A stretch of 64,000 nucleotides of DNA, taken from contig NBAZ01000010.1 in NCBI GenBank assembly GCA_002794735.1, forward strand, positions 186,001 through 250,000, in the 5' to 3' direction. Source of the stretch: Pyrrhoderma lamaoense (lineage: Eukaryota > Basidiomycota > Agaricomycetes > Hymenochaetales > Hymenochaetaceae). Both the position numbers and the translations under genes were made by a program. Shown here piece after piece: positions 48,025 through 60,437 of this stretch (its first letter is position 1; each line of letters begins with the position of its first letter). The notes beneath the pieces are model-generated. The model saw only the letters and a list, made by a program, of their open reading frames with translations, was not told where the DNA came from and made no database searches.

Positions 48025-49890
48025 GTCCCGTCTCATCCGATGCGCCTTCGGGCCCTTCAGACTGGACGATTACGGGGGAATCTGACTCGGCAGGCTCTGA
48101 ACCAGAGTCATCAGTATTCTCATCAGCCTCTCCAATAACAATGTATTCATTAGAGCCTCGGAGGTGCCTAGCAGGATCATCGTCAATATCTCCAATGGAA
48201 ATCATGTTACCGGTTCTGTGGAAGCGTTTGATCGTTTGTGGCTGCCAGACATCCTCTTCCTCAAGCTCATTAGAGTCCAACGAGCGCTGGCCATCGATCG
48301 TCCTTCTAATGAGGTCGAAGTAGTTACTGGCTGCACGTCGTTCCTCTTCTCTCCTCGCTTCTTCTTCAGTTTGAGAATTATTTCCCCGGTCCTGGGGGAC
48401 TTCAGAGCTCCCATCATTCACATTGCCAGAAGAAGATGTGAGCATGATCCTGATTCTGAGGAAGAGACGCCGGAGGAAAGTGCATTATTAGCCCCAGGTA
48501 TTGAACGCGAATGTCCAAGCATTTCTCTTCGAACAAGTTGGTTGAAGTAGTTATCAACAGAACTACTTTCTTCCTCTTTTCGGATTTCTTCGTCAGACCG
48601 CGAGACATCACCCTGGTTTTGGAGATGCCCAGAGTTTTCGTTTGCATTTCCAGAAGATGAAAGCATGATACTTGATGTCGAGGGAGAAACACCTGGGGGA
48701 AGAGCCGTTTTCATAGTACCCGAAGCTGAAAATGATAATTGGTATGGCTTCGCTTCTGAATCACCGTCCGAAGTATCTGGTTGTCCTAAGGACTCAGAAG
48801 TAGACTGATCGTTACCTTCGTCATCCTTCTCATCTTCCATGTTGTCGATACCGAGTGCACTCTTTTCGGCACTGAGCCCAGACGAAGAAGAGCGTAGAGC
48901 CTCGCTGAAGGCTTCAGCATCACTGAAGACCATTGTATCAGTTCGGTTTCGGCCGACCTTTCGAGGAGACTCATATATTGACTGGTTTTCTTGACTTTGG
49001 TTCAGCGGAGGAGGGTGAGGATCAGCACCTCGCAAGCGAGGAGGCTCAACTTCTCCCTCAGTATCAGGAGCATTCTCATGGTTAACGACACGCGGGGGAT
49101 GACGAGGAACTCAGCAGGAACAAGATCGAAACGGTCCGTAAGTGCTAGGAAACGGGCATATAGCCCACTTTCTGCCTCCGCAGTTTCAAAAGCATCACGG
49201 TGATGGAAGTATGCGTGAGCAAAAATCCGTCCTAGTCGTCGAGCAAGGGAAGAAAAGTGGCGAATTGAAGACTGAGGAATTGAGAGGCGAGAAGGAAAGG
49301 CTCGAGGGGAGTTGAGAAGAGCTGTAGCGCTATCTAGTGTGTGAATTATATAGTCTATTGCACAACATTGCTATGAAAGTAGGATCCTCGTTAGCTCAGT
49401 CGTTGTATAACTAAGTATTAGGATTGTCTACCTCCATTGCACCTTCATTCCGTGGGCAACACAAAGATATAGCCATTCCCCAGCCTTCATCTCAGGACAT
49501 GTTGAGCGATTACATTCCAGTTGCAAGGTTGTAATGAGAGGATGTGTTAGGTCCTGAGCAAGACGCCTATCCTTAACTCAGTTTTCATTAGTGGTGTAAA
49601 AGTTTGATTGACACGTACCGGAGTTGTTCATAAATCCAGCAGTTCTCGTCAACGACAACTTCCTTGGAGTCCTTGTCCGAAGAATCATCAGCTTTGCTTG
49701 GTGACTTTACGGGACCTGGATAAGAGACAATAGTATCAACGTCATGCGGATTTCGGCGAATGAGGAGTGCTATATATTCCTGTAATTGGAATGCACTGTC
49801 CAGTTCGGTTAGTGAAGGCCCCTCTGCTGGAATTGGGGGGTAAAATGAGGATAGTCGAGATCCACGTAAAGGACGTTCAATTATGACCAT
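47607..49890 (-). CDS. MOB/phocein-family protein with long acidic C-terminal extension
   Basis: Mob proteins are kinase/STRIPAK adaptors. The N-terminal MOB domain reads RPLRGSRLSSFYPP, LDSAFQLQEYIALLIRRNPH, NCWIYEQLR joined to RLAQDLTHPLITTL, ECNRSTCPEMKAGEWLYLC (zinc Cys pair), QCCAIDYIIHTLDSATALLN, SLARRLGRIFAHAYFHHRDA (zinc His pair) and LTDRFDLVPAEFLVIPP. About 470 residues of acidic, Ser-rich sequence follow, with an internal duplication (IMLSSSGNANENSGHLQ .. NYFNQLVRR against IMLTSSSGNVNDGSSEV .. NYFDLIRR) and a poly-Glu tract. Frame breaks repaired by one base each: 49450-49451 (AHG to NEGAME), 49094-49098 (IPP to RVVNHENAP), about 48449 (between the two repeats, less certain) and 47841-47843 (GDP to TSEERDG). 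Ends at TGA 47609-47607. Confidence 0.8.
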
Positions 49891-50231
49891 ACTATTGCTC
49901 GCTATCACGGAAGCAACGGTGTAGATGACGGACTGAAGAGTCACCAGCAGTCTGAACTGTAGAACCTGTGAGCGCGTACATGTGACATGTGACACGCGAG
50001 CGTGAAAAAGTAAATGTAGATCCTTCTTAGATGGTCTACTTTGGATGATACAGAACGACGTCAGTCGACGGTAATTTATGGCGACTACTTGCTTGCTCGA
50101 TGGTACGTCGTCGTCGACGTCAGCGCCTGAATGTGAACACCATCGAAACCCGTAAATCGCATATATACTTTAGCTATGGTTATCCGGATGATATATCACA
50201 ACACCTTTAGACTGACAATACTACTACTACC
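49891..50231. promoter_or_regulatory. Bidirectional promoter with two CGACGTCAG sites
   Basis: 341 bases between divergent MOB and dehydrogenase starts. The nine-base word CGACGTCAG occurs at 50056-50064 and 50115-50123, close to the ATF/CREB (bZIP) half-site TGACGTCA. A TATATA lies about 75 bases before the dehydrogenase start. Binding is inferred from the motif only. Confidence 0.45.
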
Positions 50232-51308
50232 ATGTCTTCACCAAAAGTTCCGGAGGTCTTCCAGAAGGGCTGGAAACCTCCTTTACAACACCAGAAAGAT
50301 ACTCCTGGTAAACAAAAGGGGGTCCTTGATCCACAGCCTGTTGATGACGTAACCGCCGACGGCAAACCCTACCGTGCATCAGGCAAACTCGATGGTAAAG
50401 CTGCACTTATTACTGGTGCGGACAGTGGCATCGGTCGAGCGATAGCGATCCTCTTTGCCTTGGAAGGGGCAGACGTTACGCTCTCCTATAAACCAGAAGA
50501 AAAGGAAGATGCTGCTGATGTTGAGAAGTTGATTGGGCAGCGAACACATGGAAAGTGCAAGATCGCTCATGCACCTTTTGATTTAAGATCAGAAGAGAAT
50601 TGTAAAAAGCTTGTCGATGCACATATGAAGGCACACGGAAGATTGGATACTATGTAATCTCTAAGAATTATATTCATAATTTAGTCTGTTCTGACTTTAA
50701 CTACAAGAATTCTCAATCACGGTACACAACAAGCCCACGAATCACTTATCGACCTCCCTTCAGAACAGTGGAGAGACGTCTTTGATACAAATATCTCTTC
50801 TTTTTCTACATTACAAAGCAGCGCTTCCTCATATGCCTGATCATGCAGGCGCTACCATTGTCCTGTGTGCAAGTGTTAATCCAAGTGTCGGGCATCCACA
50901 CCTAGTTGATTATACGGCTACTAAAGGCGCCATCGTTGGTTTCGGTCGTGCACTAAGCAACCAAATCGTAGGTGAACGTGGTATCAGAGTGAATATAGTT
51001 GCCCTGGCCTATATGGACACCTCTTATGTGGGTGTTAACTGTGTTCACTGTACCTCATATAATAATCACTTTTGTATCAGACCGGCTACTATGACAAAGA
51101 GTTCCAGAGAATCATTCGGGTTGTCAACGCCTATAGGACGTGCAGGCCAACCGGTCGAGATTGCGACTTGTTTTGTTTTTCTTGCAAGCGCAGACTCGAG
51201 CTATATAAGGTAAGGAGAACTCACAGACGCTCGAAAATCATCGCTGATGCGGTTATTTTACTTAGCGGCCAGGTCTTACATCCGAATGGAGGCGTCATTA
51301 TTGCTTAG
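50232..51308 (+). CDS. Short-chain dehydrogenase/reductase (YghA/glucose-dehydrogenase-like SDR)
   Basis: NAD(P)-dependent oxidoreductase with an N-terminal extension typical of this SDR group (QKGWKPPLQHQKDTPGKQKG). Rossmann motif ALITGADSGIGRAIA (TGxxxGIG), DVTLSYKPEE, LNHGTQQAHESLIDLP, active-site region IVLCASVNPSVGHPHLVDY with Tyr and Lys of YTATKGAIVGFGRALS, VNIVAPGPIWTPL, PIGRAGQPVEIATCFVFLAS, and the C-terminus GQVLHPNGGVIIA after a GTAAGG..TTAG intron. The family's usual NHG tripeptide is present. Four single-base losses are needed to keep the frame: T5 at 50801-50805 and AAA at 50815-50817 (NISSFFYITKAALPHM), and CCC at 51002-51004 and CC at 51008-51009 (VAPGPIWTPL). All introns are otherwise normal. 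Confidence 0.8.
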
Positions 51309-52375
51309 AAGTATCCTTTTTATCAAATATAAGGAGTATTCATGTAAGTATGCCTCGTTAAACGTCCGTGTACAAGCGTTTGCTCAGACGATCTCATAGT
51401 TTCGTAAGAAAAGAAAGCAGATCTTTTGCAGATGACTTTTTTCTTCGATTTTAATCCAAATTCGAGCTTATTCTGAACCTGTGAAGTTATCAAAACATTT
51501 AAAGCAATGAACTGGTGATGCATACTAGACTATTACTCCAAATGAGTGTCCTAGAGTCATATCATAGCTGAATGTGCAAGTAGGTATTCATGTTGACACA
51601 CATGTACAAACAACTATACACAAATATAGACTTACCTCCCATATAAAACTATGAAAAATCTATGACACTACACGATGTTAGCGTATTGGTTTTTCCTTTC
51701 TGCTCTATAACTCTCCTCACTAACCTGCTTAAGGGAGCATATAAGACGTTGAATGCTTTCCTGACTAACAGCTCGACGATTTGATTCAAATACAAGTGAC
51801 ATCGATAACAAATTGCTCAAGAGCTACTTGTACAATTAGCCCGGACTAGAAGATTCCACGCTTAGTTTAGCCGGCAGTGACGTTTTAAGGATTTGACTTG
51901 ACTCTGGATGTCCATATGATTGGGGACAGCGTTTAATGCAAAAGAATCAAGTTAAGCACATGAACGTCGTGGCGTCAGCTTGTAACGATCAAGAAGCAGT
52001 GATGGTCCAAGGGTTCTTTGGCAGATTTCCGAGCACTTGTATCATAATAGACCTCGTCCCAAGGGCTAAGGTTTTTCTATACTCAATCATCGAGTCTTTA
52101 TTTGGAAATGACTGGCAGAAGGTGATGATAACGAAGATCACTGCTGACGTAGAAGAAAGGGCCAGAAAAGGTGTTTTAAAGTAGACCATCAATCTCTACG
52201 AGGATAAGTTCCACTCTGCGAAAACGACCACTCTTCACCCTTCACCCTCCTCTCCTTCACACCGCCATCATACCCAACGTCGTCTCGAATCGTCATTATC
52301 CACAGTCACCGACGACGACATCCTGGCGGCACCAACATTCTGTAGACACTCTCTTGGCTTTAACTTCATCTGTAC
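51309..52375. other. Intergenic region
   Basis: No gene recognised. The frame at 51936-52184 has no supporting features. The last 180 bases are C/T-rich and probably the promoter/leader of the RNA-binding protein gene. Confidence 0.45.
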
Positions 52376-55300
52376 ATGAACATGCCCTCCTCTTCGGAAA
52401 CGTCATCTTTATCCTCGCCACGCTCGTCTCCTGGTGGCACGACATCTACTCGCTCAGAGAGAGTCCAATTCAACACATGCCAACCATCACTACTTGAGCA
52501 ATTCTCTTCAGAGCATCTGCCTTCTCTCTCCGACGAGAATTCTTTCGTCTCTTCTACGAGTAACGAGCATCTACGCACAGGACTACAAGCATCTCCACAT
52601 AGGAGTGCTGCGAATACTTCAAGAAATTCACACTTTTCTGCTTCTCACACTCTTCCCAGTATTTCTGAGAACTTTACATGTTCGGTTCCCGATGTCTCTT
52701 CTACTTTGCATGAGGTATGATTCACAATACTATTTCATTTTACTATTGCTAACGGAATTGCAGAGCACATATATAATCTCTTCTCGGGAGAGAGAAGCAT
52801 CTGCACCTCTCCCTACTGTTCCTCCGACAACTCCAGCTAGCGCAGCCAACCATAATCATCGTAGTTCTCTCTCTCAACCCATCTACACAAACAGTTTACC
52901 CTCTACGGTACATCAGGTCATTTATCTTCTCCGCTAACTGATAACTCTGGGTCTGAGCACGGAAGCGAGACTAGTGACTCCAATTCAATTGAGATCATCT
53001 CTGGCTTTGGAGATAACGCATTCGGGAGTGGCATCAAGGGTGAGAACAAATTACGTAAGTAGCATTAGTCGTCTGATTGCCTTGTTATAGGTCTCCTTCG
53101 ATCGAGAAAGTCTTCGTCTCTCCAGTTTGAATTCGGGTATCTCCGCTCGCGTGGAAGTTGGTCTAGCTCAACGTCATTCCTCTGTGGAATCACTATCTCA
53201 TACTACAAGCCAGGTCTCTGAGCAAATACACTATTCTGATCAAAACGTCCCTGGAGCCCAGGATAATGAGCAGAAAGCATCTCAAGAGTTAGAATACGTG
53301 ACTCAGCCTTGTTCATTGATCTTAGCTTCGGAGTGTCAGAATGGTTCACATCTAGAAATCAAGCCTTCTGATCCTCAGGTATCATCTATGGTTAATATGC
53401 CCCAAGAATTTGAGAACTTCCACGAGGGCAACATGGTGTATGTACCAGCCGGTGCTCACGAAGGAAATGAAGTAATTCGTACACCGAATGTCTATATAAA
53501 TGGACTTCCGCCTCATTTCCCCGACGAAAATCTTTTCCTTATGACTCGAGAATTTGGGCATGTGCTCAGTGTGAGGACGTTTACCCGTTGCGTCGGTGAA
53601 AAAATGAGTGGATATGGTTTTGTACTGTATGTTTATCACATCATCTTTGAATTACAGATTTTAATATTAGTTGTATCCTTAAGCTTTGATAGTGTTGATG
53701 CGGCAGGACGGTGTATAGAAACTCTAAGAAAGTATAGGAACTTACATCCGTCTTTCTCTAAGGTAAGTCTTCACTGTTTATGTGACAATCTATCTACTTA
53801 TTTTTGTTCCTATTTTGTACGAGATAGCAAGTACACAAAATTCCGGGAACTCCCTACGCTTCTGGAACTATTATGTTACAACCATCCTTGTCCGTTTCTA
53901 CTCTATCTTCCCAACCTTCTTTTTCTACTATGAATTCCTTTCCATCTACAGCTTCTACTCTTGTTCCTTCTAACTCAGTACTATCTGGTATATCGTCCCC
54001 TTCGAAAGATCGAGCTCAGCGAATCATGAAAAATACTTCAATGACATCTATCTCTGAATTAAGTGCGAAAGAAATGCGAGACCTCACTTTTCGAGAAAGG
54101 ATGGAACGGCTTAAAGATACTAAATCAACGAACTTATATATGGAAGGGTTTGTACAATCACTTCATTATAGAACTACTTCTGACTAAGTTTCTCAGTCTA
54201 CCTCTTACAATTGATGATATTGTAAGCTTTTTTGTAATTTGGAGCCATAAATGACTGATAATCTATATATTTGGTAGTCTCTTGCCGCTCTTGTCTCCCC
54301 TCACAAAGTTGTGAGCAGCCGCTTCTTTCAGACAAAGCTATCCAACCCCCCGAGAATGATTGCATTTGTCCGGTATGCATTTCAACGTTGTTTCAGCAAC
54401 GGAAGCTTACTCAATTATAATACTATTAAAGTCTGGATACTCGAACAGGAGCTGAGGAAATAATCGAGAGATTGCATGGGCGTGTTGTTAGAGGTTGGAA
54501 CGACAATGGTTGTCGTATCTCCGTGCGTTTTGCAGATACAAACGAACAAAGGGAACTGAGGGTGAGCATTTTTCTAATGAAAAGACTTTCTACGTCTAAC
54601 GCCCATTTAAGAGATCGGAACGCTCAGCTCGTGGCGAGGAAGAAGAAGGTGGAGATGGTGCTCGACTTTCTATGGCTCAGGCTGCCCTTCTGAACCTTCG
54701 TGGAGCAGAAGCTCGTGCGCACCTTGGATACAGTACTTCTTTAAGAGATAATGGTTTACAGAATAACTCGGTCATTTCTCTAAGCGAATATGGAAACGTG
54801 GATACATACCACCCCTTAACAACTGCGCATCAACATGCACTCTTGAGTTCTAATATACCTTCAAACGGCCACCTTCCGAACAATAAGCCTGTTTCTTCGT
54901 TGTCTCAATGCTCTCGTCTTCCAAACTTGACTGTCAGTAAAAAATCTGAGCTTGTTCAGCCGCGCGAAGGTAAGAATGATTCGATTATGATCAATTCTTT
55001 ACCTTCAGAACTGCAACAACATCTTAACGATCAAGATTTCTCGGCGAAGCACTATGATATGAATCAACTCTCACTAATTCATCAAAGCCAACTCCATCAG
55101 CTTCAGCTCCTTCAGCAAATGCAAAATATGACATGCCAAGACGTTGATCCCAGCTTCAATATTTCTATCAATAATCGTACTCTTCAATCTCACGGTCTCA
55201 TGCCTTCAGCTGATATTATGAATGGAAATCGAGTTTTGAATAATGGCCTCTGTTCTACAAATCATCTGCCAAAGAACGGGCGGCAGATCACTATTCCCAA

Positions 55301-55812
55301 TGCCCAACAACAACCATCATCCTATATTAGCGAAGCCCCAGATCTTCTCAATGACATGACTGAGAAACCGAACAATGATTCACATTTAGGCGTAGGGAAC
55401 CGACCTATAGATGACGATCGTATGACTCGCAGTACACCATCGCTAGCTGCAAATCACAAATCCATTCCCGTATGTGTTTGTCTCCCACAGTGATGTGAAT
55501 TGTCTCACCTTACTATATGTACATTTTTCCTAGTCTCCTCAACTTTCTCGCTCAGTAGCCGGGCACCATCGCGATGAGATTGTCAGCTCAGATCATCGTC
55601 GTAAGATCAGTGCCCTTGAGGAAGGCGAAGTGACCCTGATTTCGCCTGCGCTCACTTACGCCTCACGTACACCGTCAACACTCAGTCCGGCCACACCTCT
55701 TTTTAATACCTTTGGAACCCCCGCATCCGCCCCTGCCACCATACCAAGGGGTAAGACAAGCATACGTGAAAGGGACTTCTTCAGGGTGTATAAGAACGAG
55801 ACTCGTCAGTGA
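52376..55812 (+). CDS. RNA-binding protein with two RRM domains (RBMS/Mde7-like)
   Basis: Probably a post-transcriptional regulator binding mRNA. N-terminal 350 residues Ser/Thr-rich and disordered. RRM1: NVYINGLPPHFPDENLF, REFGHVLSVRTFTR and KMSGYGFVL, then FDSVDAAGRCIETLRKYRNL, continuing by intron to QVHKIPGTPYASGTIM. RRM2: STNLYMEGLPLTIDDI, SLAALVSPHKVVSSRFFQ, PPRMIAFVR joined to LDTRTGAEEIIERLHGRVV, CRISVRFADTNEQRELR joined to RSERSARGEEEGGDGAR. The C-terminal 350 residues are Gln/Asn/Ser-rich (LIHQSQLHQLQLLQQMQNM), prion-like in composition, and end RERDFFRVYKNETRQ. About ten exons. The exon edges between 52790 and 53130 are unsettled; one missing C at 52899-52901 would join SLP to LYGTSGHLSSP. 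The RRMs themselves are intact. Confidence 0.8.
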
Positions 55813-56970
55813 GTTCACAAATATAGAACTAGTTTTCTATTCTATTCAGCTACAGTCTCTCTCTTCTTAAACTTCTTGGTTGACAAGGACAACCTAACAA
55901 ACGCAACAACTCCTCTGAATGTATTTGTGATAACTGCTATTGTATCAAGTTTTCGTCCTAGCTTCTTCCAACCTCTCGAGCGAAGTATTATCATATCTGA
56001 AGAACATTGAATTCACTTCTGCTATGCAAAAGATTTCCTATTGATTTCCCCTCCCTTTCTTTGCTTCTACTTGCTTTTCCGTCATTATCTCGTGATTCGA
56101 CTTCTTAAAATTCTTTCAGCGATACCTTCTTGCAATCACGTTTTTCTATTTCTTTTAACTGTTCGGAGCTTTGTACTTGTTTCCTATCATCACGCGTTGA
56201 TCGTTATTGAAAGAACTGTATCATGACAAGTGTAGAGCTTCTAGAATCAGCAATGTAAACAGCAAGTAGATAACTTACGTTAACAAGTACACGATCGAAA
56301 AAAATAAAATAAAAAATAGATTCATAATACTTTTTATATGGACGGTTACGAAGTCTCCGTCCTCTAGTCACTAGTGGTTGGAAAGCCGATCGAGTTTCTT
56401 TACCTTGTAAGATTCGTGTGATAATTTCAAGTACAGTACACTACTCTTCTCTACTAGTGAGCCTAATAATCTCACTTTTTTTACAGGACAATGTAGCAAA
56501 ACCGTTAAGAAGTGCCAAAGTGAATTTACTACCACTAACACACCGAATCTTACATTTACAGTACAACGATCAGCTTTCCAAATATTGAAGGGCGGGGACT
56601 TTTCGTAAATTTTGCGGAGGATCTGCCGAGCCGAGACTGCCGGACTGGGGATCAGAATTCTAAACAGGGGCAAACAACCGGAAATAGAAGTTCCAGCTCC
56701 ATTCCGAGCCACGTGTGATCAATATAAAGACAGTCAGAGCCAAAACCAAGTCCGAGTCGCGGACTATGAGTAGGGATGCTTTAACTTCTACGAGGAGTGG
56801 AGCCGAGAGCATTATTCTAAGCTATTTTAACGCTTGTCTTCCGACCATCAGCATCGTGCATCCGCCCTTCTCAGGTCCTATATTATTTCATTTTTTTATC
56901 ATCTCTGTATGCATAATTACAGGATATAACCCCAAACGTTATCAAGCATTGCTTGAAAACGACAACTTTT
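55813..56970. other. Intergenic region
   Basis: 3' flank of the RNA-binding protein gene and upstream region of the membrane protein. A 113-codon minus-strand frame (56371-56712) shows no domain. No gene is supported. Confidence 0.4.
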
Positions 56971-59134
56971 ATGACCGAGGGAGAAGTAGATGCAAATAGC
57001 CTTGCAAAAGCTGTTCGCGAAATGTACGCATCACTCTATTGTACAATCAGCGAACTTGAAGCTTTCGAACTTACATCTCGTTTCTTAAGCAATGCAAATT
57101 ACTATGTTTCACTAGCATCCTTCAGTGAGCACTCGTTCAATCCTCTCTTTTTTCTCGTACTACGCTGACAAGCACCTTCGTCTGCTTAGCTATTTTGTAC
57201 TATGATTATTTGCTTACTCTCAAGAATGAAATTCAATTCTTCTGGAGGAGGAAGACGAACTCTGTCACGATCTTGTTTTTTCTTAATCGTTACCTCTCTA
57301 TACTCGGGACTATAACTGTCATAGTGCAGAGCTTCGGTGACTTTGACGATTCAGTAAGCTCAGATTCGCTTTATTGTAATACTTTGGCAATTGAAGTCTA
57401 TTATCACCTAGACGTATGTGTCCGTCGCTGGTGTCTTTTCTGCTATACTGAATCCTCATTTGTCCTATATTACAGATGTGATCCTCTACAAAAATTCCAT
57501 CAGTATTTTTCCGTTGTGGTTCAGATTGTAGTGGGAAGTAAGTTGTTCAAATATCGAACTCCCGCATTCACTCAGTTTTAATTGGTTATAGTCATAATGA
57601 TGTTACGGACATATGCACTTTACGAGCGCAGTCGAAAAATTGCAGCTTTGATGATAGCTTGCGCTCTGGGGGTTATCGGCGTTGGTGTTGTATGTATATT
57701 TCCTATGACAACTTCATGTTTGCTGTGTTCTAAGGAGCTTTATAGTGGAGTGTCTTTGGGTCTGCACCAAAAGCATCCGAACCATTTGATCTTTCCTTCA
57801 TGATAGGCTGTCATCCCTTGCTCTCTGCTCAAGAGTATGTGAATCCTCTCTCGCACATATACCTATTTACTCGGAGTCGTTTGCCAAGACATCAAGTTTT
57901 GCTGACTTTAACTTTCTTTCGTAATTTTTGTCGGAAAATATTTTACCGAATGTCAGGGGCATCCGTGAGTAATTTTTTATATCATAATTTTGATACTTCT
58001 TTTCGTCCCTCGTGGCTTATTTCTATCACCCTTTGATGCCCATCATAAATAACGATGCTATATTAATTGAGATAATTGATATATTGTGAAATTTGAATAT
58101 TGACTTAATTCCTTACTTTTTTGGTCATTTGTTTCTACAGACCTTGCAGCTGCATGGACCGGATTATTAGTTTTTGATTCGACAATATTTTTTCTCACAC
58201 TTTACAAAGCAATTGCGATTTGGCGGCTAGGCACGCGGAGACTCTTTCATGTTCTCGTCCGAGACGGAACGATTTACTTTTTGTAGGTCTTCTTTGTCTT
58301 AGTTTGTTCACGATTGAAAAAAATATAGTTGAAAAATCTAACTTTCGTGCTTTTTTCACCTAAAGTGTATTAACATTGTCAAATTTATCTAATATCTTAA
58401 CGTTTTATGTGCGTTCGTTCCTACTATTTTATTAAAATACTTTTGCTAACCTAGGTTCTTCTCTCTCCTAGTTGGGAGATGTTCGTAATATCACTTGAAA
58501 CCCTTATCGTTGCTGAGTATTCGTAATATTGATCTGCTTACTTCCCAAATTTGTTTTTCAGCCCTTACTGCGCGGGGTTAGCACTTCCTTCGCAAATGCA
58601 GTTTCGGTCACGATGGTCTCGCGTCTAATGCTAAACCTTCAAAACCCTCTCCTGTTTCAAAAACGAGCCCGGCACGCAGGATATTCGACAGATGCCCACA
58701 TTGGGCCATTTGTGAATACAGTTCCTGAACCCCGGGAGAATGGTGACGTTAGTGTCGGCCATGGTGGGGTTGTGACTGATCCGGAGATTAGTGTGGGAGG
58801 GCTAACGACGGGTGTGAGCGGGATGTGGTCGGATGAACTTACGGATTCGTGGTTTACTACGGAAGAAGAGGCTATCGCTAGGTCGAGAGCGAGGGGTGCG
58901 TTGTGGTACGATAGGACATGGGTTTCTGGTGTGGCATCTACGTTACAGGAAGATATTTCGAGCGAAGATCAAGTCGATACGATGGGTAAGTCATAGCTTG
59001 GCTAATACTCTTTACTTGTGATATATAGATACTTACTTATCTTCTTATACTATAAGAACTCTCACCAACTCTTGTTTATAGAGATCAGGGACGAACTCAC
59101 CAGATGGAAGGGGTTTAGTGAACAAAATTCATAA
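56971..59134 (+). CDS. DUF6533-type multi-pass membrane protein
   Basis: Agaricomycete family of unknown function with about seven transmembrane helices. The N-terminus MTEGEVDANSLAKAV leads to NYYVSLASF, joined by a GTGAGC..TTAG intron to TILYYDYLLTLKNEIQFFWR, the DUF6533 signature. Then NRYLSILGTITVIVQSF, CDPLQKFHQYFSVVVQIVVG joined to IIMMLRTYALYERSRKIAAL, DSTIFFLTLYKAIAIWRLGT, and RGVSTSFANAVSVTMVSRLM before a cytosolic tail (MWSDELTDSWFTTEEEA). A strong GTAAGT donor at 58985 and a TATAG acceptor extend the tail to EIRDELTRWKGFSEQNS and the stop at 59132-59134. The junction between DFDDSV and CDPLQ (57363-57476) does not close in frame, so either an exon or a base is missed there. Confidence 0.7.
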
Positions 59135-59661
59135 GGACATTGCTAATCAGTAAGTTCAGGAGATTTCAATAGTGATAGTATAGCATGTCTACAAACGTTT
59201 CCAACTATACCCTATTTGTAGAAAGCTGTACTGTAATGTACGGGCATTTTCATGTATTGTTAACTTATTAGGTGTTATCTTTCTATCATATGTACTCAGG
59301 TTTACCTCTTCAAGCTAGCGGAAGATGAAGAAGAGTCAACACAAAAAATAAGATATCACAAATGTATAAATACTAATATCTGCCATCAAACCCTATTGCT
59401 AGCAGTCTGGCCAAGCTATAGATTACTCTGGGCTTTTCCTGTAAGTAGCGTTCTTTATTTTGATACAAGAATATGCGTTCCTGGAGTAATCATCACATGC
59501 CACGATGGAATAATCAGGTCGATGCGTTACCTTTTAAATTGAATAGAACATTGACCCTTTCTTTAAATACTCACAGATCAACAATGCTAAAAGAGCCTAG
59601 GGACATTTAGATCAGAGATAGAGTTGTCGGGAAAGGGGTAATCGCATATTGCTTCTCATAA
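59135..59661. other. Intergenic region before MITE copy 2
   Basis: Non-coding, AT-rich. Nothing recognised. Confidence 0.4.
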
Positions 59662-59792
59662 AACAGGTGGGTTTACGGAAGAACGCCAGGAACCGTGAGC
59701 GACATACGCTTTCTGGTTATTTTATCATATGAATTTGAGGAAACGTTCGCTTATGTGTTAGTACTTGGCATCCTTTCGTATACCCACCTATA
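59662..59792. mobile_element. MITE, 131 bp (copy 2, diverged)
   Basis: Same length and end-to-end similarity as the element at 14535-14665: starts ACAGGTGGGTTTACGG, shares CGCCAGGAACCGT, GAATTTGAGGAAAC and TTCGCTT in the interior, and ends TCGTATACCCACCTATA. Its terminal repeats carry several mismatches, so this copy is older. Confidence 0.8.
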
Positions 59793-60437
59793 TAATCATA
59801 CTAAAAATTATTACTTGTAGATCATATGGAAGAATCTTTGATTATTAGGTCACTTCATCTCAGCGACTAAGCAATAAAGTACTCATAGCTAGATATCTAA
59901 TCTCTGTTTCATCAGGATTTTAATAAGTCACTGTTATCAAAAGTAAGGTTTCACCTATGAGGGAAATACATCTGAATAAAGAAACGAGTGCTAGTGTCTT
60001 TGCCTGACATGTTCAATCAAGAGAAATCCGCAATTCAAAACACGTCTGGCCTATTGTTCAACTAAACAGCGAGTGTTAACAATTAGCACCCGTGCGAACA
60101 ATCTACTGATATAGAGCACACAGCCACTCTCCGAATCCGAATCTCCGTCCTCCGATCCGTCATGTCTTGCCACCCTCACTGCATAAAACATACACTTTTC
60201 AAGTCCACCATTGGTCCGAATGACTTCTATAATAATAGTGAACATTGAAAATACCCGCAACTCATTCAAACCAACAATAAATCTCTTTCCGAAATAACTC
60301 TCCGGATACATCTCTATTGTCCAGAGTAAGGTCTATATAGAACTCACAATCCCTACCATGCTAACTATCAATCCATAACTCATAACGCAATCTACTGCCT
60401 TTATCCCTCATCCAATATACGCAACTCTCATCTCATC
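59793..60437. other. Intergenic region / kinase promoter
   Basis: Non-coding. C/T-rich stretch just before the kinase start at 60438. Confidence 0.4.

Noticed and set aside
49381..49440. tRNA-like word (TTAGCTCAGTCG)
   Set aside because: It lies inside a MOB-gene intron, and no cloverleaf or acceptor stem can be built around it.
51936..52184. 82-codon plus-strand frame before the RNA-binding protein gene
   Set aside because: Composition and length are compatible with chance, and no family resemblance is seen.
56371..56712. 113-codon minus-strand frame
   Set aside because: No start context, domain or splice partner. It overlaps a promoter-like region.
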